Below, in pieces: positions 1 through 9,765 of a DNA stretch of 64,000 nt. The translations under genes were made by a program, and so were the position numbers. Position 1 is the stretch's first letter. Every line of letters starts with the position of its first letter. The notes under the pieces are model-generated. The model had not been told where the DNA came from, did no database searches, and saw only the letters and a program-made list of their open reading frames with translations. Origin of the DNA: Luidia sarsii (taxonomy: Eukaryota > Echinodermata > Asteroidea > Paxillosida > Luidiidae); NCBI GenBank assembly GCA_949987565.1, contig OX465105.1:18465159-18529158 (forward strand), written 5' to 3'.

Positions 1-112
1 CATGTATAAAGTCTCTTACAGGAAGAGGTGTGGTTCTGAAAAGAACCTGAGTGGTAACTCAGAACCACACCTCTTCCTGTAAGAGACTTCATACATGGTG
101 TCACCGCAAACC
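1..112. repeat. Foldback copy of the histone-3'-end-like repeat
   Basis: Arms 1-38 and 60-97 are near-perfect inverted repeats. On the minus strand 32-47 reads GGTTCTTTTCAGAACC, which fits the histone stem-loop consensus, followed after 12 bases by GTAAGAGAC. The tail GTGTCACCGCAAACC (98-112) is shared with other copies. Confidence 0.75.
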
Positions 113-298
113 TTCCTATATTGATTAACCCCCCATGCAAAGCCTTAAGTCTTATTTATTTGTGTTCTGATTGTCAACTATAGAAAACAAAATAGCAGTC
201 TATTCTTTGTATTTTTGTGAAGCTTTATTTTTTGACACTTCACATTTTGAACCATTCTCTGGAATAACTTCCCATTGTTTTGGGTGTTTTTTTTACAG

Positions 299-3200
299 GA
301 GCTGCAAGTTCTTAAACGTCTTCCACGAGAACCGGACGCAGCTGAGAGCGCTGGACAGAAAGATTGCCGAGTTTAACCAAACCTACATGATTCTACCGGG
401 CTACCTGAGCGATGGTGCTCACAAACTGAGGTCGATTTGGGAACAGTCAAAACTGGTGGGTGCTAACATTTTAAACCTGAGGTTTCAAATCCCGGTCCAG
501 TCCGAGTTTTCTTGTGCTGTTTTTCAATTTGATATTCAAAAATGTTGCAAACTGCTGACTGACTAAAATTACCTAAATGCAAATCTCAAAATTTAGTGGG
601 CCTGACGTTGCGATCCTAGCAGGACCTTTCTCAAAGGCAGAGTGACAAGGAAAAAACAGATACATATACATGAGCTTCGTGTACATGTATCTATTTTATC
701 CTTGTCACTCTGCCTTTGAGAAAGGTCCTGCTAGGATCGAAACATCAGGCCCACTATATTTTGGGTTTTTCAATTTGTTCAAAAGTTCTGAGTCAGTTTT
801 TTCTTTTGATTGGTTGATTTGAATTTAAAAAGTTGCATCCACTTTATGTGATCCCCAAGCTGCCATAGCCAGGATTACAATTTAGTTGTTTGCATCTGAA
901 TGAAAGCGGTGGTGTGATCCCTGGAGATGTATGGCAGTCAATGGTTTGAACTGCTTCTGACTGGCACCCCCACCCTGGCAAAGACTAGTTGACTATTAGG
1001 AAAGGTCACCATCTAAGGGCTGGAAAGCTCAGATGGTAATAATAATAATAATTATAAACTGCATTTGTATAGCGCATTATGAATAAAAGATTCTTCAATG
1101 CTCTTTACAAAAATAAACATTACCTTAATCAAATTCCACACATTAAAGATTATTTATATTATTAATCATTTTCACATTATACATTTAAAATCCCTAATAC
1201 AAGGTAATAATAATAATAACACAAGAATAAATCAAATTTATCCAGAACGGTACATGTATAATGGTTAAAGAACGACGCACAGTAGTTTGACAAAATCATC
1301 AACAAAGACAAAAACCCAGCTTTAGAAAATAAAAATCCACCAGCAAACTTAACAATTAAAATTAAAAAAATTTAACAATTAAAATAACCAGCAGAAGTGA
1401 TACTTTGATTATAAAAATTATGGTAAGAGTACTGGTATGTTAATCCAGACGTCTCGGGTTCAAGTCCCGGTCCAGTCAAAGTTTTCGTTGCCAATTTTTT
1501 TTTTCAATTTGTTTACTATTTTGACAGGCGTTCAGCGAAACAAACAACTACATCCGGTTGCAGTCGGATAGTCGCTTACAGGAGGCAATAACGATGGCTC
1601 TAGAGACGTAAGTTTTCTTTTGAGTTGTAGATCTTTCCGAGAGAATTCAAATAGACACCCCGGCTATGAAGCATTTGTGTGGTTTACCCGGTCATTTATG
1701 GGCAATGTTCAACGGTGTGGCTCGCAGGTACGTCATGGGAGGTGTCCACAGCAAGGTCTTCAAGGCCGTCTGTCAGTACCTGACTGCGGACGATGAGCTT
1801 CTGTACAGACGGGTCCAGGAGCTCCAAGGAGTCAAAGCCGAGATGCTGGGCGTGCACAAAGACTTCTGCTGCCCGCTGCCCACCGCGGTGAGCTTGACGC
1901 CGACTCTCTTTGTAGAGGGCCTGACATTTCGATCCTAGCTGGGCCTTTGTCAAAGACATGGCCTTCCTCTCTCTGCCTTTGAGAGGGGTCCTGCTAGAAT
2001 CCAAACAGCAGGCCCTCTGCCTTTGAGAAAGGTCCTGCTAGAATCCAAACATCAGGCCCTCTGCCTTTGAGAAAGGTCCTGCTAGGATCTAAACATCAGG
2101 CCCTCTGCCTTTGAGAAAGGTCCTGCTAGGATCCAAACATCAGGCCCTCTGCCTTTGAGAAAGGTCCTGCTAGGATCTAAACATCAGGCCCTCTGCCTTT
2201 GAGAAAGGTCCTGCTAGGATCCAAACATCAGGCCCTCTGCCTTTGAGAAAGGTCCTGTAAGGATGCCAAACTTTAGGCCCTGTGCCTTTGAGAAGGTCCT
2301 GCTAGGATCCAAACATCACGCCCTCTGCCTTTGAGAAAGGTCCTGCTAGGATCCAAACATCAGGCCCTCTGCCTTTGAGAAAGGTCCTGCTAGGATCCAA
2401 ACATCAGGCCCTCTCCCTTTGAGAAAGGTCCTGCAAGGATCCGAACATCAGGCCCTCTGCCTTTGAGAAAGGTCCTGCTAGGATCCAAACATCAGGCCCT
2501 CTGCCTTTGAGAAAGGTCCTGCTAGGATCCAAACATTAGGCCCTCTGCCTTTTGAGAAAGGTCCTGCTAGGATCCAAACATCAGGCCCTCTTCCTTTGAG
2601 AAAGGTCCTGCTAGGATCCAAACATCAGGCCCTCCTCGCTTTTTGGACATTTTTAGTCAGTAATCAGTATTTGTTTACTATTACAGTATTAGAGCAGGTA
2701 GCAACATTTTCGCTTATGTAAATTCTGAATACCGGTACTGCCTTCAGTCTGTGAAAGTTGCAATATGCAGCAATGAAATTGATTGGTCTTTGAGTTTTTG
2801 TGAGGGAAATATCTTTTTGTGAAAATTCAGAGGGCCTAACATTTCAATCCTAGCAAGGACAAAATAAGGACAAAAACAGATAGTAAGGATGAAATGCAAT
2901 AATTGTCTACTTCTTTATAAAGTCTATGCCAAAAAAAAAAAGAGGAGTACCAGAAACAGGTAATATACATCGCACAATACATGTAATCTTGGCTGGTAAC
3001 CAGCTCGCTAAAAACATCAGCGGAACCTACACAATGTAGATAGAATGCGGACCATTTTCCATTTGCCAACAGAGAATGAGTTTGTCTTTGTAATCTAAAA
3101 AGTAAGAGGGCCTGACCTTTCGATCCTAGCTGCTAGGATTGAAACGTCAGCCTTTGAGAAAGGTCCTGCTAGGATGAAAAATGTCAGGCCCTCTCTCTTT

Positions 3201-6200
3201 TGAGATTGGTGTATTGCAGGTCATTTTAGTCAGTGAGCAGTTTGGAACAGTTTTTTTGTATTTACTTCATGTCTTTGAATTTGTGATTTTGTTCCTGTCC
3301 GTGAAGGTGGTTGAGTTGGCCCGTCTGGATGGCATCACCAGTCCACTGGAGAAACTACACTGCCTCAAGTCAACACTGGTATGTGTCATAAAACTCAATA
3401 TCAAGACAATTGTAATCAGAAATCAATTTATGTACCTTGATTTATTTCTTTTCATTTGGAATAGTCTCCCTGACCATGTCTGTGGTACAATCTCCTGCTC
3501 TAGTCTTTAAGCTTTTAAAGGCCGAGTACATAAATTTCTCCTTACATAATAAACCAATTTTTGTTTATCCTTTATTTTACCATCACCATTTATAATTCAT
3601 GTGGTGAGATGCTGTGGACCAGTGATTGGCCTTCGGGAACTTAAATTTAGGAGGGATATTGTTCACACAAGCATTTGATATACAAAAGAAATGAGATTAC
3701 ATAACTGTAGATAAGTTGTGTACAATTTCATAAACAGTCTTTTTGGAATTTGCTTGCGAAACCTCTGTTAACATATACCTGTGTGTGACTGCTTGGCTTT
3801 CCTCAGGACGGTATCACGGACGAAGTCTCGGCGTATCTCAGGGCCAACCTGGCTCCCGGTCTTACCCCTCCCTGCCTTACCTCGGACGAACTTATCCCAT
3901 TGCAGGTAAAACAAAAATTCCACAACCCGGCTTGGGCTTAGGCTCCGGCTCTGTCTCTGCCATCCAAAAGCTGGAAGCCCAGGTGGGGGGCAGGATTTTG
4001 ATACCAAGCCCAAACCCACCAGCTACGGTCAAACTTGACAAACAGCGCTGGTGGGAATAATCAAATAAATCTCAGTAACACACCGACACGCAGCATGGGA
4101 GCATGCACAGCAATAAAGCCTAGAAATATGCTTGGGTTAAAGGCCCTATACAATATTGGAAAAGGTCAAAAGATTGCCACAGTTTGTGTGTTAAACTATT
4201 AAACATCCCAAAAAAGCTATCCTGCGAAGGTTTTAGCTCAAATGGTGATCTGAGAAAGTAGAAAAAGGTAAGAAAATGTCACGGTTTTTGCACCATTCTG
4301 TAGTGTAAGAAATACATGTAGTTTATGACTTGCGAGTAATAAACTATTTGTCAATGTTTGAGTGAAGATATCTAGGGATATCTAGGGATATCTAGGGATG
4401 TACAGCATCCCAGACCGTAAGATTTCAACATAGGATTCTATCATGACCGTCTACAAACTGTGTAAATTAGAAGGAAATCTGTGGACATCGATGTTTTCCG
4501 ATCTTCCCAATGTTGATAATGGGCCTTTAAAGAAACCGTGCTACAAAACAGAGAGTCTCAGACTAAGACTGGCCAAAAAAAATGATGATGTTAATCCAGA
4601 GGTCTCTGGTTTAAGTACCAGTCCAGTCTTTGCCAATTTTTCAATTTCTTCCCTAATTTTCACGGGTTTTGTTTTTTCTCCCTCGCTGCTAGGTGCTGGT
4701 CATCAGCCAGGCTAAATGTCGGTTTCTTGCCAGTAATCTCTTCTACATGGAGCATTTCCACTGGGTCAAGTCAGACCACAATGATCTAGGGTAAGCAGAT
4801 GTTCGTCCATCGTCTTCCCCTAACCGGAAGTTACAAAATGGGCAAGGGCCAGTAACTATCTTAAACTGTTTTTCACTTCTGTTTATATCTTTTTCCTATT
4901 TTATTTTAGCGATTTGATTGTAATGGGCACAGTATAATTGTTTAAATTGTGATTATTATTTTTAGTCAAAGCTAACATGAAAAGGTTCACTGTCATGTAG
5001 ATGTTCACCCCACCATCTCTCATATTCCTCCGTCTCTCGTCTAGTTACACTCTCGTGTCCTTCAAAGCTGCCATGGAGTACATGAAGAACACAGATTTCA
5101 CCCAAATAGCCGGCAGCCAGAAACTTAAGAAAGAGGTGAGAGACATTTACCTAAAAACCTTCTAAATCTATTTGTTCTATTGTGTTGAGTTATGGGCTTT
5201 TCTTTATTATGAATAAATGTTAAAATGTATTATTATCCATGTAACCTAGTCCAATGACTGTAGGTCATTGTTGTATTCCGTGTGCGGGGATGTCAGGGTG
5301 TTAGCTGTGGCTATGGACCGACCGCCCTGACCCCTGTAACCACAGTGTTAGGATTTTCTTGTTTAATTAACTCATATACTAATTAACTTCATACTAGTTT
5401 TGTTAGTAGTATATTGTTAGTAGTGTATTAAGCTATACTATAAATAAAGTTATTTAGTTATACATAATTAGCATCATGTCATATCTATGATGCAACACGG
5501 TACCCGCCGCTTTACAGTATTCGAATCCACCACACGACCTCAACCAGCTCAGGGATCAAGTGGATAATACGTCTGCTCTAGAAAGCGGGAGTCGCGGGTT
5601 CGAATCCCGCCTGAGCTGCTTGAAATGTTTTCATCAGGCATCGGGCAAAGCACTGGGCACTCAGTGCTCATTACATTGAGCAGGGCAAACCCTCATTGAA
5701 TTGCGTGATTAAGTTACGAAGCGCTTAGAAACATTGTCTTAAGCACTGTATACATTTCTCATATTATTATTATTATTCTCAGAGCCACACTCATTCTCAC
5801 AAGAGATAGCTATACGTGGTGTCGCCACAAACGTGCCGCGTTCCCCATTTTGAATCTCCGTCTGTCCATACAAAACCCTTTAAACAAGCCTTTGACTGTA
5901 TACTCGTCCTGTGCAGATGACGATCGACGAATTGATGAGCGCCTACAACTCCAGCTATGGTCCGACCGACCCGACCGAGATCCCAGAAGCCTCGCCCCTG
6001 GCCCAGTCCACCATCAGTAACATTACGCGCATGATGGAGAAGACCACGGTGTCCTCGGACTCGGACGGCCACAAGACCATCTACGCAGGTAAGGCAGAGT
6101 CTATGACGACAACTAAGGATGGGGGCTTTGATGAGGGTTTGCCACGCTTGACTTAATAAGCACCGAGTGTTCAGTGTTGTATATGCGCTAACGGTACGTT

Positions 6201-7617
6201 TATTAAAAAGACACCAACTACATGTTACAAGAGTTGAGCATGAAGCGTGTGAATAAAATGGCAGCCCCCATGCCATGACAGTTGAAGCTGACACAGTGAG
6301 TCCGTTCCAATTTACTGGTAGTTAAAGAACCCATAAACACAACATGCAGCGCTTTGCCCAGTGCCTGATGAAAAAGTATTAGTCAGCTCAGGGATCGCAA
6401 ACATCATGTTTTATCTGTGATGAGGCTTCAGCCCATATTGTTTTATCATTATTATGTATGCAGATTCTCTCAAAAAAGGCTATAAAGCCACCCGAGGTTA
6501 AGGGATAAGGAAAGAAAAGAAGGAGATAGAGAGGGATAGAGAGGAAGGTTGGGGATAGGAATTGACATTCCTCTGAAAAAGGGCCAGATCATAAGAAGGT
6601 GGGAAAACATGAACCAGGAAGGGCAGAATTCCAGAGAGAGACAGAACGAGGGAAGAAGCTGTTCTGATACCTCTTTGTTCTACACCTTGATTTAAAGGTT
6701 TGTTGGCTTGGTAAGTACAGTGTATTCACCTAGAAACTGGTGCCAAACGCTTCTTTCTAGATGCCTGTGACATTATAACGGGTAAGAGAAATAATGACCC
6801 AAGCCTAAGCCCGAGCCTAAGCCTTCATTTCAACGGCCTCAGTCTTTATCAGACGAGAGTAAAGTAATTCAATCCTTTGACCCGCATGACCTCTGACCCT
6901 TTACTCTCTTTCACAGGCAAACCTGGTCCGACTAAGTCTTTCCTTCCCATGAACCCAATTCCCGACGTCGTCCCAAACTCAGAGAAACCTGTCCTGGGGT
7001 GAGTGTTCTTTTGCTGAGATGTTCTTACAGTGGAATTTTTATCTCACTGTCTGAGAGTTACAGGCTTTTCTCAGAGCCGTACCCCTTCTTGAAAGAGATG
7101 ACTCACACCTTCGAATCTTATCTAGTATTTCACTCTTTAAAGCCCCTACACAACATTGGTCGAGGTCAGAGAATAGCATCCATACGTTGTCTGATCCAAC
7201 ATATGCATGAAATAGCACACCTGTGAAAATGTCAGCTCAATCCGCCAACCGAGTCTCGAGAAAATCATGAAAACTGCTTCATTTGTTTAGCGAAAATGCA
7301 GCATTCAACGCCGTACTGTTTCAAAAAATAGTTTAGATCTTGGTGAGACGTAAACTATTTCTTTTACTCATTTCTCCCAAAATACAACATTTTAGGCAGA
7401 ATTATTTCAGTGTGAGGTTTCTACCATAACAATCTTCAAACTGTATGAGTTGCATGCAAATCTGTGAACATTTCTGTTTTTCGATCTTACCAATGTTGTG
7501 TAGGGGCTTTAATCGTTATTTTGATGATGATTTTGAATCCATTTCTTTGCCTACAGGGATTTTCTCTCGGCCTTGCAGAATGATGTCTTAGACTGTGCTT
7601 ATGGGAAACTTGATTGA
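299..7617 (+). CDS. VPS9-domain protein, 3' part (10 exons)
   Basis: Putative guanine nucleotide exchange factor for Rab5/Rab21-type GTPases on endosomes. Exons: 299-455, 1528-1607, 1728-1887, 3307-3378, 3807-3905, 4693-4790, 5045-5135, 5917-6088, 6917-6998, 7557-7617, all with AG/GT borders and matching phases, giving 356 codons and a TGA. Earlier exons lie left of the window. The helical segment before the domain (exons 1-3) and motifs such as SDELIPL and LGYTLVSF with AAMEYM resemble the VPS9 domain of ANKRD27/VARP most closely. The Asp and Pro of the catalytic loop (Rabex-5 D313, P317) and the Tyr (Y354) are present; the T357 position is Val. After the domain only about 110 residues follow, Ser/Thr/Pro-rich, with no ankyrin repeats, so it is not a plain ANKRD27 orthologue. 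Family membership is well supported; orthology is not. Confidence 0.8.
596..760. repeat. Foldback element (CCTGACGTTTCGATCCTAGC family)
   Basis: Two inverted arms of about 50 bases around a short spacer: GGGCCTGACGTTGCGATCC ... CTCAAAGGCAG and its reverse complement GCCTTTGAGAAAGGTCCTGC ... TCAGGCCCACT. Arms extend outward into a shared AT-rich sequence. Confidence 0.75.
1012..1505 (+). mobile_element. tRNA-derived SINE split by an inserted element
   Basis: GGGCTGGAAAGCTCAGATGGTAA (1018-1040) is the A-box half of SINE family A; the B-box half (GGGTTCAAGTCCCGGTCCAG) is near 1450-1480. Between lies an AT-rich element flanked by ATGGTAA direct repeats, with TTTGTATAGCGC near its start. Confidence 0.6.
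1966..2635 (+). repeat. 44-bp tandem array from one foldback arm
   Basis: About 15 units of 44 bases, each CTCTGCCTTTGAGAAAGG TCC TGCTAGGATCCAAACATCAGGCC with few changes. It sits in the VPS9-gene intron between 1887 and 3307. Confidence 0.93.
2831..3200. repeat. Degenerate foldback arms
   Basis: Arms of the same family at about 2831-2860 and 3108-3195, the second with both orientations and a shortened centre. Confidence 0.55.
5540..5720 (+). mobile_element. tRNA-derived SINE, family B
   Basis: tRNA-like head with A box (CAGCTCAGGGATCAAGTGG) and B box (GGGTTCGAATCCCGC), followed by the family tail (CATCAGGCATCGGGCAAAGC, then CAGTGCTCATTACATTGAGC). Other copies or parts: 16480-16560, 31290-31500, 33140-33410, 50985-51180, 51555-51850. 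Confidence 0.75.
5786..5835 (+). repeat. Histone-3'-end-like repeat, fragment
   Basis: Contains CAGAGCC, 12 bases, ACAAGAGATAG, then GTGGTGTCGCCACAAAC; the left half of the stem is missing. Confidence 0.55.
6470..6715 (+). repeat. Dispersed repeat (GGCTATAAAGCCAC family)
   Basis: Shares AAGCCACCCGAGGTTAAGG and AGAACGAGGGAAGAAGCTG blocks with 38905-39115. No coding potential seen. Confidence 0.5.
7050..7112 (+). repeat. Histone-3'-end-like repeat
   Basis: GGCTTTTCTCAGAGCC at 7063-7078, 12 bases, then GAAAGAGATG. It lies in the VPS9-gene intron following the exon that ends at 6998. Confidence 0.6.
7135..7512 (+). repeat. Dispersed repeat (CATTGGTCGAGGTCA family)
   Basis: Starts AAAGCCCCTACACAACATTGG and runs through CCAACATATGCATGAAATAG and ACCGAGTCTCGAGAAAATC to the loop ending GTAGGGGCTTTAA, so its ends are inverted. 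Other copies: 4136-4535, 41405-41725, 47882-48200 and part at 38340-38420. Confidence 0.65.
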
Positions 7618-9434
7618 TCTACTAGAAAAGGACGGAAGCACTTACACTATCCGAGGAAACTTGGACGTGCATGCAAATTTCATTTGCATATGACGTTCAA
7701 GAGGATTTCAGTCATAGATTGATATCCATAAAAATGTCGCTTACTGCTTAATACTGACTTCTGTGACCAAAATGTAAATTTTCCTCCAAAAAACGGAAGC
7801 TTGTCTGAAGTTTCACTCCTAGCAGGACCTCTGTCAAAGGCAGAATCTTGTCTTTTTGACAAAGCTCCTTCCAGGATACAATAAAAAAAGAGCAGGCCCT
7901 CTACAGTTTTGAGGTCGTTCCTGCTGATGTTATGCATATTTAAGAACCCTCTTTACTCTGATTGGTCAAGGTCAGAGTAAAGAGCATACATGAATATGCA
8001 TAAACATGATGTAATGACAATTGGCCAATTAGACTAAGGGACTGGCAGAATAGTGTTTACAGGAAGAATGCCGTTGCCGGGTGAATATAATCTACCCCCC
8101 CAACAAAAAATTCAGGTTATTTTAGCTGACATTTGGAGCTGATTAAAGATGTTTTCTTAATTTTTGTTCAACCTTTCTTATTGATTATGTTGAAGTTAGA
8201 AAGACCGTCTCCTTTTTAAAAGTGCTGAAAAGAAAACCTATGTGCAATATTATGTTTGAATTGATTGATTAATAATTCTGAAAAGAATGCATTAATTCTT
8301 TTACGTCTGGCATCTGAATTTGGCATTTTTTGAAGGGGGTGCTGTCTGATTAAATCGGAATGACAAGTAAGTTGATTCGTTGGAGCACCTCACTGCAAAG
8401 TCCGGGGCAAGTTGAAAAAAGTTGGCGGGCGATTTACAATTTAAGTTTGGTGGCCTGGCTGGCCAAGAAAAATGAAAATGAAAAAAATGGCAAAGAATAC
8501 TGGGACCTCTGGTTTTGGGTACCGACACTTTTGAGACATACGGCAGTTATTACTTAAGATGGTTGTAACTGACGTCTCTGCCCCAGCAAAGACTAGCTGT
8601 TAAACTAATTTGGGAAGGCCACCATCTAAGGGCTGGATAGCTCAGAGCCTAAGATGGTAAGAGCATTGCTCTGCAAAACCAGAGGTCTCGCGTTCAAGTC
8701 CCGGTCGAGTCAAAGTTTTCTTTGCCATTTTCCACAATTATTGTTTGGAAGTTCCAGTCATTTTTTTTTTTTTTTTTTTTTATTAAAATGTAACTTTGTT
8801 TATTTTCTTGGCATTTTCTGTTAAGAATAACATTAAAGATAGGTGTGGGAATTTAGCAACTAACAGCTGAAATAGAACTTGGGGAAGGGCCAATTGGCAA
8901 CTGCACAAAGACGGGTTACCAACTAAAATTGTGGTGTTTAAAGCCAGTAACTGGTACCCTGCTCTCGTTTTGTCAGTGTTGTATTCTGCCAAACAGATGT
9001 ATTCTTTTCATGTAACAGCAAAAATATGCAATTAAATTTCTACTTTCCTCCATTGTATTGAATTTTCAACGTAGGTTGGTTTGTAAGTTTGTATATTTTG
9101 GTGGACAGTGATTGGGAAGTTAAACCCAAATGTACTTTTTATACGAGCTGAATTGTTAATGTAAGAAAGCTGCATGAGTTAACAGTAATTTAATTACTTG
9201 GCTGAGATCATTTCATTCAAGTTAGTCTGAATGTAGACCATTAATGACTCTTCCTTTGCCCATTTTATGTTGAAATTGCTGCTTCAAAAGATGCAAAAAC
9301 TACACGGATAATTCTTCAATATTGAGATCCTATATTTGCTGGAATTTAGATCATTTGAGTACAAAAATCGAGGTCAGGAAAACTGCACACCAGAAACAGA
9401 AACTCAAATTAAAAAATTGAAGATAATCATTTTC
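7618..9434. other. Gap between convergent VPS9 and NSRP1 3' ends
   Basis: No coding exon recognised. A degenerate foldback copy lies at 7805-7930 and a SINE at 8600-8745. Both neighbours end here, so 3' UTRs are expected. Confidence 0.5.
8600..8745 (+). mobile_element. tRNA-derived SINE, family A
   Basis: GGGCTGGATAGCTCAG ... GGTAAGAGC (A box, with 8 extra bases) and GCGTTCAAGTCCCGGTCGAG (B box), tail CAAAGTTTTCTTTGCC. Other copies: plus at 30985-31120 and 51325-51460; minus at 10655-10790, 22345-22465, 35090-35165, 37580-37665, 39705-39800, 50690-50765. Confidence 0.75.
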
Positions 9435-9440
9435 TTTATT
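9435..9440 (-). terminator. Candidate poly(A) signal of NSRP1
   Basis: AATAAA on the minus strand about 330 bases beyond the NSRP1 stop, in AT-rich sequence without a competing gene. Cleavage site not determined. Confidence 0.45.
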
Positions 9441-9765
9441 CTAAACTGCAATGACAGGTTCGTTTTATTTATAGGATGAAATTCTATTAAACAAATTTCT
9501 ATTACAGTCAAGACCAAATCATGAAAGCAAACTTTTAAAAAAATAATAATAATAATGGGGTAAACTTACAAAGGATTGCTAGCTGAACATCCAATCCTGC
9601 ATTCTGTATTGTCACACTGAAATTTGTACTATTTATTATTTACTAAAAATGTAATTACAAAAATGTTTGTGTACGATGCGCAATTTTTCGCTGTCATCTT
9701 TTTGTACAGAATAAATGTTGACAAAAAAGGCTTCTCCAAGCTGACCGAGTTTTAAGTCAATTTTT

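Noticed and set aside
1966..2635. CRISPR-like array of regular repeats
   Set aside because: Direct 44-bp units have no unique spacers, and the DNA is eukaryotic.
5550..5618. Possible tRNA gene with GGGTTCGAATCCCGC arm
   Set aside because: T arm is perfect but the copy is followed by the family-B SINE tail and has diverged relatives in the window.
8633..8714. Possible functional tRNA gene
   Set aside because: A and B boxes are present but the D-loop has an insertion, stems do not pair fully, and a shared SINE tail follows; many diverged copies exist.
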